Source: a virus. Taken from it: 30,408 nt of DNA. The notes beneath the pieces are model-generated. The model searched no databases and was not told the DNA's origin. It saw nothing but the letters and a program-made list of their open reading frames with translations. The DNA lies in IMG/VR virus record IMGVR_UViG_3300022707_001227, positions 1 through 30,408 of that record. One strand, written 5' to 3'. Both the position numbers and the translations under genes were made by a program. Of this stretch, positions 6,585 through 13,092 are shown piece after piece. Each line of letters starts with the position of its first letter. The first letter of the stretch is position 1.

Positions 6585-7018
6585 CACTTTCCCCTCATAT
6601 ATTCAAGCGCCTGTATCCGGGCGTGACATATGGCGCGAGGCATGTCCGAAATTATTTTATTACCTCCCACCATATTTGCTCTAGTTAATTTTTTTCCTTC
6701 GTGCATAAAAACCACATAGGGATTATTAAAACCCATGCTAAAAATGGCAGGCTGAATATACATCTTCCACCCCTCCAACTCCTCCGTGCCTATGGACATG
6801 GCTGCGTCTAGGGATGTGGTGTATTTTGGGATATCACTGACGTACAGCCGTTCTTTGGCTCCACTGTGACTTCTATACAGGGCAATATGTTTACCACACT
6901 CAAATTCCGTAAATTTATAATCTATTGTCAAATAACTATGTGTTTCAGCGCGAATATGCGCATTTATCTCTACATTATCGCTGTCCGGGTCTTCCAGCAT
7001 TTTCAGTATTTTGTTCAT
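6584..7018 (-). CDS. Phage ABA-sandwich-like protein (144 aa)
   Basis: The C-terminal two thirds show KYTTSLDAAMSIG, then W-rich strands, and end in PRAICHARIQALEYMRG. This is the layout of the Phage_ABA_S domain (alternating strands followed by an AIC.A.I.AL helix). The domain is common in early phage regions and its role is unknown. The N-terminal 40 residues are not recognised. It overlaps the upstream gene by ATGA and feeds into the 33-aa frame by TGATG. Confidence 0.6.
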   Translation of the reverse strand: MNKILKMLEDPDSDNVEINAHIRAETHSYLTIDYKFTEFECGKHIALYRSHSGAKERLYVSDIPKYTTSLDAAMSIGTEELEGWKMYIQPAIFSMGFNNPYVVFMHEGKKLTRANMVGGNKIISDMPRAICHARIQALEYMRGK

Positions 7019-7344
7019 GGTTTCCGTCCTTCCGTATAATATTTAGACCAATGCGCATCCTTAAACGCATCTTCCAGCCATGCCTTGATCTCTGCGTACT
7101 GCGGAAAAAATGCGCCGGTTTCTTTCTCGATCCAATGCTCGACCATACAAGCTATTTCTACCTCCGTGACGCCATCAAGCCGCGTTGCATAGTCCGCCAG
7201 CAAATATGCGTTACGCTCCAGGTCATTCCCATCCATCCTCTTGTGCATCGCCAAGCGGTCTAAATGGGATAGTATCCGGTCCGATGTCGCTGGGAGACGG
7301 TAACAGGCTATGATGTTCAATTCCGTCGTCGTCAAATCTGGCAT
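7015..7344 (-). CDS. Hypothetical protein overlapping the DUF1376 gene (109 aa)
   Basis: The frame is open far upstream inside the DUF1376 gene, but that part reads as a frame shadow. The ATG at 7344 follows AGAGGA at good spacing and gives a plausible helical protein, ending in GAFFPQYAEIKAWLEDAFKDAHWSKYYTEGRKP. It overlaps the end of the replication gene by 122 bp. Later ATGs at 7248 and 7236 cannot be excluded. Its position right after the replication initiator suggests a replication partner such as a helicase loader, but there is no ATPase motif. Confidence 0.55.
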   Translation of the reverse strand: MPDLTTTELNIIACYRLPATSDRILSHLDRLAMHKRMDGNDLERNAYLLADYATRLDGVTEVEIACMVEHWIEKETGAFFPQYAEIKAWLEDAFKDAHWSKYYTEGRKP

Positions 7345-8137
7345 TTCCATCCTCTGCATCAGGCCCCATTTCTTCACGTAATCGTAATTGCTCCCGGGCT
7401 CGTTCCGACGCAGTAAGGATCTGGCTTGAATAGCTTTCTTTCCCGTTAGCAGAGGTATGTCCTTTGGCTGGTATTTCGTAATCATCTTCCCATCCTCGTT
7501 TGTCGAGCCACCTGAATACGTTTTTCGTGTTGCAATCTGTTGACTGGCAGAACTGGCAATATTGCCGGCTACACTCGATAATTTTTTCATGCGATATTTC
7601 CTTTGCTGATTTTTTATAAAATTTAAAGGCTTCGGACTTTGAACCTTTTCCAGTTTTGTACGGAATCCATGATTTCCAGAAATTTTCAAATTCCGATGTA
7701 TATACTTTCTTTCTTTCTGTATCTGTACTTGTATCTGTAACTGTCGCATCGCCACGCATAGGCGACGCATAGCGGTCGCATTTAAGTCGTTGTTTTGGTT
7801 TATGATTCTTCCAACGCTTTTTTGCCGCTTTTTCTGCACTTAACGATCTTCTTTTTGATCTTTTATCCTGAACATCGAGCTGATTATCGCAAAATTTATG
7901 CGAATAAAAGCCGTTTTTATGCGTGAAGTATGCGATTACCATGCGCTTCGCATCTAACCACTTGATATCGCTAACACCTGCTATCCTTGCAAGTGAAATA
8001 TCGTCATCAGGAAGAGGTTCACGAGTTAGCATATATTCGTCGATCAAACGGCGATAAATGCCGTCCTGTTCAGCCGTCAAATGACGAGTAGCTTTTCTAT
8101 ATTCTTCAGGAAAAAACGGGTACCAATATTCACTCAT
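7223..8137 (-). CDS. Replication protein with N-terminal DUF1376 (304 aa)
   Basis: The N-terminus YWYPFFPEEYRKATRHLTAEQDGIYRRLIDEY is a clear DUF1376 signature, a domain found at the start of phage replication-initiation or helicase-loading proteins in proteobacterial phages. A basic linker (KRSKRRSLSAEKAAKKRWKNHKPK) and a second helical block around FENFWKSWIPYKTGKGSKSEAFKFYKK follow. The latter resembles domains of primosome proteins, and an acidic tail comes last. The ATG overlaps the upstream stop as ATGAGTGA. It probably recognises the phage origin or loads host helicase. I found no iteron array inside the gene. Confidence 0.8.
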   Translation of the reverse strand: MSEYWYPFFPEEYRKATRHLTAEQDGIYRRLIDEYMLTREPLPDDDISLARIAGVSDIKWLDAKRMVIAYFTHKNGFYSHKFCDNQLDVQDKRSKRRSLSAEKAAKKRWKNHKPKQRLKCDRYASPMRGDATVTDTSTDTERKKVYTSEFENFWKSWIPYKTGKGSKSEAFKFYKKSAKEISHEKIIECSRQYCQFCQSTDCNTKNVFRWLDKRGWEDDYEIPAKGHTSANGKESYSSQILTASERAREQLRLREEMGPDAEDGNARFDDDGIEHHSLLPSPSDIGPDTIPFRPLGDAQEDGWE

Positions 8138-8369
8138 CTCTTATTGTCCTATTCTTCAGCCACGGGTCGTCTTCTTCTACGGCATTTACGTAGCTTGTTA
8201 TTAGTTCTCTGGCCTCTTCTGACACTGTGTTTCCTGCAACGTGGCACAGTCTACGGAAACGTTTATATAAATCCTGACTGACAGGGACGTGTATGACGTG
8301 GCACTGGCTCAGAGCGTACATAAACGTCTTGGTTGTGCATTTGTGCAGGTGCAGTGTGTCTCTATGCAT
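8130..8369 (-). CDS. Ribbon-helix-helix-like DNA-binding protein (79 aa)
   Basis: The start at 8369 follows GGAGGAAAAA, a strong ribosome site inside the end of the HNH gene. Residues about 26-65 read VIHVPVSQDLYKRFRRLCHVAGNTVSEEARELITSYV: one beta strand and two helices, the layout of Arc/CopG-type ribbon-helix-helix proteins. The tail is acidic. It may regulate early transcription or its own operon. The fold call is by eye and the target is unknown. A longer frame upstream is a shadow of the HNH gene. Confidence 0.6.
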   Translation of the reverse strand: MHRDTLHLHKCTTKTFMYALSQCHVIHVPVSQDLYKRFRRLCHVAGNTVSEEARELITSYVNAVEEDDPWLKNRTIRDE

Positions 8370-8667
8370 TTTTTCCTCCAAACATATCGGGTGTTTTATC
8401 GCATGCGCGGTGATGGTGTTGGTCATAGCGCAGATGACATCGCTGACACATTGCCTCCAGGTTATCATCGGCACAATTTGCCGGGTTGTGGTCCAGGTGC
8501 GCGACGGTTAGAACGACCGTTGATCCGGTTATCGGATGTTCCATTCCGTGTTCTGCTGTACAATCGCCATGCTCACAGAAACCGCCGGCACGTTCGAACC
8601 GTATCCGATATGAAATATCATCCCAGTTTTTCGGATACAGCGCTTTGTTTTCAGTCGATATCGGCAT
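8362..8667 (-). CDS. HNH-family nuclease-like protein (101 aa)
   Basis: From the ATG at 8667 the product has CEHGDCTAEHG, then VVLTVAHLDHNPANCADDNLEAMCQRCHLRYDQHHH. The AHLDH, N and HLRYDQ residues fit the HNH core, flanked by two Cys pairs that would hold a structural zinc. Small HNH proteins in phages may cut DNA during packaging, act as homing nucleases or assist replication. It is coupled to the methyltransferase by a one-base stop-start overlap (TAATG), so a modification-linked role is possible. Confidence 0.75.
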   Translation of the reverse strand: MPISTENKALYPKNWDDISYRIRFERAGGFCEHGDCTAEHGMEHPITGSTVVLTVAHLDHNPANCADDNLEAMCQRCHLRYDQHHHRACDKTPDMFGGKNA

Positions 8668-9362
8668 TATATCAGCTCTTCCTGTACCACCTTTTTCGGC
8701 GGCTCTATAAACATGTCTGGTTGCCTGTAGGCTTCCTCTACGCGCTTGCAAGCTATTTCGAAATACTTTTCCTCCAGCTCTATTCCTATCCCTATGCGGC
8801 CTAGTTTGGCGCAAGCAACGAGGGTTGTGCCGGATCCGAGAAACGGATCAAGAATGTATCCGCCAACAAGGTTAACCATTTTCTCCATTAAAGGAACGGG
8901 CTTTTCGTGCGGATGCACATCACCACATCTATAGTCAGTAAAAACTGTGAATGTTGTTTGTAAAGGTTCTGGTGAGCCATTCTTGCATACTGCTATATTT
9001 TCGTGTTGGTATCTTAATGGGTTCCCCATTCCGCCGACCTTCTTATTCCATATTATCTCACCGACATATTTATCTCTAACAATATCCATCACATCAGGGG
9101 TTATCCTGCATGAATAAAACATAAGCATCCATGCGTCCCAATCCACCAGACCGAACATGTCCCTAAAAACTGTTAAATCATTATCGTTTTTTATAGTCCT
9201 GCCGCCACGACCGTAACCGCCCACAAGATCTCCTATTCCATAAGGAGGATCGCTTACTATATTGAGGTGTTCCTTATCGAGCGTAGGCATAACCTCAAGG
9301 CAATCCCCCAGTATCAACGTAAAGTCGCCTATTTGTTCGGTGCGGAATGTCATCTCAATCAT
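8667..9362 (-). CDS. DNA methyltransferase, beta-class N6-adenine or N4-cytosine type
   Basis: This enzyme transfers a methyl group from S-adenosylmethionine to an exocyclic amino group in DNA. The catalytic motif SDPPYG is at residues about 37-42 and the cofactor motif DPFLGSGTTLVA is near 172-183. HPHEKPVPLM, the usual motif before it, starts near 150. The order catalytic then cofactor defines the beta class. The length of about 231 aa fits solitary phage enzymes without a large recognition domain. The ATG at 9362 is one codon after a GTG; an ATG at 9353 has better spacing from AGGTGA. The HNH gene follows with a one-base overlap. It probably protects phage DNA from host restriction. Confidence 0.93.
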   Translation of the reverse strand: MIEMTFRTEQIGDFTLILGDCLEVMPTLDKEHLNIVSDPPYGIGDLVGGYGRGGRTIKNDNDLTVFRDMFGLVDWDAWMLMFYSCRITPDVMDIVRDKYVGEIIWNKKVGGMGNPLRYQHENIAVCKNGSPEPLQTTFTVFTDYRCGDVHPHEKPVPLMEKMVNLVGGYILDPFLGSGTTLVACAKLGRIGIGIELEEKYFEIACKRVEEAYRQPDMFIEPPKKVVQEELI

Positions 9363-9588
9363 CACCTATAATTTGATCGATTGTAGGGCTGCGTTTGCTA
9401 AATGCATCGTTTTTCCTTGTCGGTACCAGCGCAGCCATTTCGTCTTCAATGGCTTTGAGAATGCGTAAGGCTTTCCGGACTGTGTTCAAATTAGGCGATA
9501 TTTTTCTGGCGCCACTCGTCGGGTGCTGATGGCTCTCGATTTGTATTATGGCCGTATCGACTTCCCTCAGTGCATCTTTTACGCTCAT
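9355..9588 (-). CDS. Hypothetical helical protein (77 aa)
   Basis: No family is recognised. It is a helical protein with TVRKALRILKAIEDEMAALVPTRK in the middle and an acidic end. It begins after TAGGTAATGAC and its stop overlaps the methyltransferase start. It sits between the double winged-helix gene and the methyltransferase and is likely co-translated with both. Confidence 0.6.
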   Translation of the reverse strand: MSVKDALREVDTAIIQIESHQHPTSGARKISPNLNTVRKALRILKAIEDEMAALVPTRKNDAFSKRSPTIDQIIGDD

Positions 9589-9592
9589 GTCA

Positions 9593-10813
9593 TTACCTAT
9601 ATGAAAAGTTTCCAGGCTTACAATTCGGTTCGTATCCGCGAGAATAAGCTGGTGGACATTGCGTAACCTTTACCGGCTCTCCTGCGACTTTGTCATGCGC
9701 TGCCTTGGCTACATCGAGATCACGTTCGTACTCGGTACCGTTGGAGCGTTTTAAAGGTATGCTTCCCATTGGAACAGGTCCTGTCGGTGATTTTCTTTTC
9801 ACTTCGACACGATAAATGAAGCCTTTTTCTTCTATCGTCCTGCATAAAGTGTTTACGTTGCCGACATCTCTGTTTGTTTTTTGAGCAACCATGGTGTTAA
9901 TCACGGGCTTTTTACTGCAATCGTAATAATGACATATCGCGTCAAGTGTTTCTGCTTGCACCGGTGTTAAATCACTGGAAACCGTCGCTGGTTCTTTATT
10001 TTGAACTACCGTGGAATCTTCGGCAGTTGCATTCTCTTGTTTTTCCTCCGTTTCTTCCGGTGCAGCCTGCACATACACAGAACCGTCGGAACGCTTGACA
10101 GGCAGATAAAGTGATCCCTTTCCGTTTCCTTCTTTATTGACAAACCCTTTCCTGACAAGTCCCTGCATGTAGCAAATGACATTAGATACCGGCTTATCCA
10201 GCTTGTCTGAAATCTTTGTCAGTGTTGTAAACTCATCGCCTGCATCGTGAAAATCACAAAGAACGTCAAGCGCCTCTGCCGTTTTTTCCGTCAGTTTATG
10301 GTTTTCCCATATTTTGACGTGACCTTCTTCCGAATCTCCAGTAGGTTCGTCATCATCTTCAACGACTTCGTGCATCTCGACGACATCTGTGTCGTCAACA
10401 TCGGACTCATTGGTACCGACATCAATGTCGGGACCAGCATCCTGCTCTACGGCTTCGATGTTTTCTCTGACCTCGAGTTCTTTATCTCTGAGTTCTTTCG
10501 CCCTGATTTCATTGGCTTCGTTGACTTCTTCGAGCGTTTCCTTGAGAAGATTGTCACCGAAAATCACGTCATTAGCTTCATTGATTTGCTGTAGTGGGAT
10601 TGATACACCGAGATCATCAGGTAATGGGTTTTTCTTCCGCCAGTCTATATCTTCCAATCTATCCAGCATGGCAATGGTTTCTTTCAGGGTGTTGGCGAGA
10701 CATTTTGCACTATTTCTTGTGAACCAGTGCAGCTTCTCTAGGCTGTTAAATTGCAGACCTATATTTCCGTTGTTGTCCATTTCAAAAACTATTGATACTT
10801 TTGCCGTATTCAT
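9593..10813 (-). CDS. Protein with two tandem winged-helix domains and an acidic linker (406 aa)
   Basis: Two related blocks are visible. Block one, residues about 174-248, runs from LTEKTAEALDVLCDFHDAG to LYLPVKRSDGSVY. Block two, about 282-363, runs from LTPVQAETLDAICHYYDC to GSIPLKRSNGTEY. Each is a three-helix MarR-like winged helix followed by a wing and the same K-R-S-(D/N)-G end, so they arose by duplication. Residues about 120-165 are very acidic (Asp- and Glu-rich). The N-terminal 100 residues are helical. Position between RuvC and the methyltransferase suggests an early DNA-binding regulator or replication protein, perhaps a counterpart of lambda O. No known name fits. Confidence 0.7.
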   Translation of the reverse strand: MNTAKVSIVFEMDNNGNIGLQFNSLEKLHWFTRNSAKCLANTLKETIAMLDRLEDIDWRKKNPLPDDLGVSIPLQQINEANDVIFGDNLLKETLEEVNEANEIRAKELRDKELEVRENIEAVEQDAGPDIDVGTNESDVDDTDVVEMHEVVEDDDEPTGDSEEGHVKIWENHKLTEKTAEALDVLCDFHDAGDEFTTLTKISDKLDKPVSNVICYMQGLVRKGFVNKEGNGKGSLYLPVKRSDGSVYVQAAPEETEEKQENATAEDSTVVQNKEPATVSSDLTPVQAETLDAICHYYDCSKKPVINTMVAQKTNRDVGNVNTLCRTIEEKGFIYRVEVKRKSPTGPVPMGSIPLKRSNGTEYERDLDVAKAAHDKVAGEPVKVTQCPPAYSRGYEPNCKPGNFSYR

Positions 10814-11262
10814 GATTTTGTCTCCTGTTCGTGTAATAAAAGCAACGCGACCGCGTCAGCTTCGTGCTCTGTTGTGATTTTGTGACCGAGATCGAGTACG
10901 GCCTGCATAACTTCTGGTTTATTAGCTCTGGTGTCGCCGGTGACGTGCTTCTTGATGACGCCGGCAGTGTATTCGCCCCGAGGTATTTTATGTAGTTCAG
11001 CGACTCTGTGTGCTTCGTGACATAGTTTGTGCAGTAATATCCCTGCTTCCGGTGCTTTCTGCATAAAAAACGGCTTCTCGATAACAATTCGGCTAGGTTT
11101 ACCATGTTCTGCAATCAAATCAGTAAGCCACCAATGAAAACGCCGTCCGAGGACAGCGTGATCATGGTTAACGGCTGAGAAATCCCGTGTTCCGAAGATG
11201 ACTCCGCTTTCGGTACGACGAGCCCAGCCTGTGGTCGTGGCTATGTCCAGCGCGAGTATCAT
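10810..11262 (-). CDS. RuvC-like Holliday junction resolvase (150 aa)
   Basis: The RNase H-like fold of the RuvC family is visible. The first strand is LALDIATTTGWA with D6, the second acidic site is VIEKPF with E62, and the C-terminal HEADAVALLLLHE supplies E134 and D136. These are the three or four metal ligands expected. Phage RuvC homologues cut branched DNA left by recombination and replication before packaging, matching the place of RusA or Rap in lambdoid phages. It is joined by ATGA overlaps to both neighbours. Confidence 0.9.
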   Translation of the reverse strand: MILALDIATTTGWARRTESGVIFGTRDFSAVNHDHAVLGRRFHWWLTDLIAEHGKPSRIVIEKPFFMQKAPEAGILLHKLCHEAHRVAELHKIPRGEYTAGVIKKHVTGDTRANKPEVMQAVLDLGHKITTEHEADAVALLLLHEQETKS

Positions 11263-11648
11263 TTGTTACCCTTGCTCAAAGCTTTCTTCTTCTTCGAACG
11301 CTGCAGTTTCGCTGTATCGAGTTCAGCGAATAGTTCCCGGGTGTCTGCGTTGTTCAGGGCTTCCTTGGTTATGCTGACAGTTTCGTCATAACCTTCTTGC
11401 TCTGAACTTTTGGACTTCCAGTATTTGTACTCTACGTCAAGGGCAGACGTTACCAGTTCAGCTTCACGAGCCATCTGACGATTAGCGTCAGCTTGTTCGT
11501 TCAGTTCTTCCCTTGCTGCATCGATACGTACGCGATTTTTGAAGTATTCCAGAGCGGTTTCGCCCTGAGCTTTGGAATTGTCACCGACTCCGCGTTCGTT
11601 TGCTGGTTCGCGGTCGGGTTCTTCTGCTTTTTCAGCCGTTTGTGTCAT
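11259..11648 (-). CDS. Hypothetical helical protein with basic tail (129 aa)
   Basis: I chose the ATG at 11648 because AGAAGGA lies just upstream; the frame continues through the tRNA but without a start. The N-terminus is acidic and disordered. The middle (YFKNRVRIDAAREELNEQADANRQMAREAELV) is a long charged helix, likely coiled-coil, and the end is Lys-rich (QRSKKKKALSKGNK). No known family. It is coupled to the RuvC-like gene by ATGA. Confidence 0.65.
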   Translation of the reverse strand: MTQTAEKAEEPDREPANERGVGDNSKAQGETALEYFKNRVRIDAAREELNEQADANRQMAREAELVTSALDVEYKYWKSKSSEQEGYDETVSITKEALNNADTRELFAELDTAKLQRSKKKKALSKGNK

Positions 11649-11759
11649 AGTTTTTTCCTTCTGATGACCATTTTCACCACTTCGCGAAAAAGGTCTGGTT
11701 GATGTTATGCCCCAAAGATCAATCCCAGAACGGGTTTCTTGCGTATGGAGCCGCGTTAG

Positions 11760-11833
11760 TGGAGCGATGTGAGGGAATCGAACCCTCGTCATCAGCTTGG
11801 AAGGCTGTAGCTCTACCACTGAGCTAACATCGC
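11760..11833 (-). tRNA. tRNA-Gly(UCC) with encoded CCA
   Basis: The minus strand folds as a full cloverleaf. It has a perfect 7-bp acceptor stem (GCGATGT with ACATCGC), a D-arm GCTC/GAGC and a T-arm GAGGG-TTCGATT-CCCTC. The anticodon loop CTTCCAA carries anticodon TCC. The anticodon stem has one A27-A43 mismatch at its base. The discriminator T and the CCA end are encoded. It would read GGA codons (and GGG by wobble). It lies inside the early operon, with about 110 bases on each side that hold no gene. Confidence 0.95.
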
Positions 11834-11952
11834 AGGTTGAAGCTGGCAGGCGCACCCAGAACACTATTTCTAATGTTAGGAAAATAGTATGGTACTACCC
11901 GCAGCCTCAAAGAAACCTGTCGTTTGACCCCGGCAGGCTTCCCAGAAACTGT
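11834..11952. other. Non-coding spacer upstream of the tRNA
   Basis: No gene is visible in these 119 bases. On the minus strand ACTATTT...AAATAGT (about 11866-11891) can form a 7-bp AT-rich hairpin with a 12-base loop. There is no U-tract, so it is not a clear terminator. It may be a processing signal for the tRNA. Confidence 0.3.
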
Positions 11953-12270
11953 TTAGGCGGCTTTTGATTGTGTTTGACTGTCAGTCCACTGTGTTTCTGC
12001 CAGCAAAAAGCCATACAGAGACCAAAGCTGTTGGAAAGCATTGTCATACGCAATCCGTTCACCGATAGACTGATTGTAGTTTTCAACATTAACGCATGCG
12101 CTTTCACCGCGAACTGAATAGCCGTTATTCAGAGTGATCTGACAAACCGTAACCGTGTCAGAAAAGCGTGTAAAATCATGGTTATCAATATTGGCTTCAA
12201 TCTGTTCTTTCGTGACTCTGGCGGCAGGTGATGCGCTCAGTTGTTCGCTGAGCTGTTTGTCGTTAATCAT
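11953..12270 (-). CDS. N4 gp49 / Sf6 gene 66 family protein (105 aa)
   Basis: The core TRFSDTVTVCQITLNNGYSVRGESACVNVENYNQSIGERIAYDNAFQQLWSLYGFLLAE (about residues 34-92) matches the family signature FTVCVLTLKNGFEVTGESACVDPANFDAEIGRKIAYENAREKIWPLEGYLL very well. The family is widespread in dsDNA phages, and its members are early proteins of unknown function. It starts with a good AAGGAAAAT ribosome site. Confidence 0.85.
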   Translation of the reverse strand: MINDKQLSEQLSASPAARVTKEQIEANIDNHDFTRFSDTVTVCQITLNNGYSVRGESACVNVENYNQSIGERIAYDNAFQQLWSLYGFLLAETQWTDSQTQSKAA

Positions 12271-12285
12271 AGTATTTTCCTTCTT

Positions 12286-12528
12286 TTAGTGGTTAAAACG
12301 GTGCTGATTTGCCTTCAGCCATTTGTCGTGCATTCTGTTCATCTGTTCCGCCTGAAGTTTGTTTCTGACTGTCGTTCCTGCCACCTTAGAAAAAGCGCCA
12401 GCCGGTATATATTTACCGACCGGCAGTTTCGGGGGGGAAATCAAGGACCGTTCGAATTGTCTTGTTCTTCTCGCTGCCAGCATTTTCTGGCGGGCGGCGT
12501 ATTCAGGTGTTCCGCGTTTCAATGACAT
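12286..12528 (-). CDS. Small very basic early protein (80 aa)
   Basis: The protein is rich in Arg and Lys from end to end (KRGTPEYAARQKMLAARRTRQFERSL) and has no acidic clusters, so it may bind nucleic acid. The central SPPKLPVGKYIPAGAF is likely a loop. The ATG follows GGGGAATAC. It is the second gene of the leftward early operon, right after the Cro-like gene. The function is unknown. Confidence 0.6.
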   Translation of the reverse strand: MSLKRGTPEYAARQKMLAARRTRQFERSLISPPKLPVGKYIPAGAFSKVAGTTVRNKLQAEQMNRMHDKWLKANQHRFNH

Positions 12529-12544
12529 GTATTCCCCACGTAAT

Positions 12545-12748
12545 TTATGCAGCGCCGAATATATCTGGCCGCAACTGATGTCTAGTTATTCCGGTTTGCT
12601 CTTCAATCTTTACAACCCATTCTGCTGGCACCTTCTTTTTAAGCCAATATGATACCAATTGTTGTGAAGTGCCGATGGCTTCAGCAAGGGCAACTTGTCC
12701 CCCTGCTTTATGGATTGCCTGTTCGAATGGTGTCTTTTCTTTGCTCAT
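12545..12748 (-). CDS. Cro/YdaS-like helix-turn-helix repressor (67 aa)
   Basis: Residues about 8-52 read FEQAIHKAGGQVALAEAIGTSQQLVSYWLKKKVPAEWVVKIEEQTGI. This is the five-helix DNA-binding fold of the P22 Cro/YdaS group, with the helix-turn-helix at LAEAIGTSQQLVSYWL. The length is typical. It is the first gene of the leftward early operon and faces the operators at 12791-12839, its likely targets. No ribosome site precedes the ATG, and the predicted -10 box places the transcript start at or next to the ATG, so a leaderless mRNA is probable. As it heads the replication operon it corresponds in position to cro, not cI. Confidence 0.85.
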   Translation of the reverse strand: MSKEKTPFEQAIHKAGGQVALAEAIGTSQQLVSYWLKKKVPAEWVVKIEEQTGITRHQLRPDIFGAA

Positions 12749-12754
12749 ATTTCA

Positions 12755-12782
12755 ATCATATATAGGTCTTTTTTCATTGCAA
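12755..12782 (-). promoter_or_regulatory. Candidate leftward early promoter, leaderless for the Cro-like gene
   Basis: On the minus strand TTGCAA (12782-12777) and TATGAT (12760-12755) are separated by 16 bp. The predicted start falls near 12748, the A of the ATG. The -35 matches four of six consensus bases and the -10 five of six. Confidence 0.55.
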
Positions 12783-12790
12783 GAAGAAAA

Positions 12791-12806
12791 TACAAAATAG
12801 TTTGTT
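12791..12806. promoter_or_regulatory. Operator O1, ACAAA-N4-TTTGT dyad
   Basis: TACAAAATAGTTTGTT carries the 14-bp palindrome ACAAA-N4-TTTGT. It ends 8 bases before the rightward -35 and starts 8 bases upstream of the leftward -35. That is a place where a bound regulator could stimulate the leftward promoter. Confidence 0.75.
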
Positions 12807-12814
12807 TTTACCTG

Positions 12815-12842
12815 TTGACACTATACAAAATCGTTTGTAACG
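12815..12842 (+). promoter_or_regulatory. Rightward early promoter
   Basis: A consensus -35 TTGACA (12815-12820) is followed by TGTAAC (12837-12842) with a 16-bp spacer as the best -10, four of six matches. The start of the rightward operon with its GGAGG site follows about 25 bases later. O2 covers the spacer and part of the -10. Confidence 0.65.
12824..12839. promoter_or_regulatory. Operator O2, ACAAA-N4-TTTGT dyad over the rightward promoter
   Basis: TACAAAATCGTTTGTA is a 16-bp near-perfect palindrome, 33 bp from O1 centre to centre, about three helical turns. It lies between the -35 and -10 of the rightward promoter, so occupancy should block rightward transcription. Confidence 0.8.
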
Positions 12843-12867
12843 TTATCACAACAACGGAGGAAAAAAC

Positions 12868-13092
12868 ATGGAAATAATTAAACACAATGTAGAAGATTTC
12901 GTGATGGCGACCGGGATGCCGGTCGGGTGGTATCTCAAAGGCGCAGAACAAAGCATTGAAGCGCACCGCAAGTGCGTAGAAGCCAACAAAAAGCAGGGAC
13001 GTAAATATAACGGGACATGCTGGATTGATCGGGCTATAAAACAACTGGATCTTGCAAAACAAAGGGTAAAGCTTGATAGGGGGAAGTCATGA
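12868..13092 (+). CDS. First gene of the rightward early operon, hypothetical (74 aa)
   Basis: No family is recognised. The protein is mostly helical and basic in the second half (CVEANKKQGRKYNGTCWIDRAIKQLDLAKQRVKLDRGK). GGAGGAAAAAAC is a strong ribosome site. Being first behind a repressible promoter, it should be made at once after infection. Its role is unknown; it is not a repressor by sequence. Confidence 0.7.
   Translation: MEIIKHNVEDFVMATGMPVGWYLKGAEQSIEAHRKCVEANKKQGRKYNGTCWIDRAIKQLDLAKQRVKLDRGKS

Noticed and set aside
11649-11864. N-terminal extension of the 129-aa protein through the tRNA
   Set aside because: A frame running antisense-free through a tRNA gene has no ribosome site, while a good site and ATG exist at 11648.
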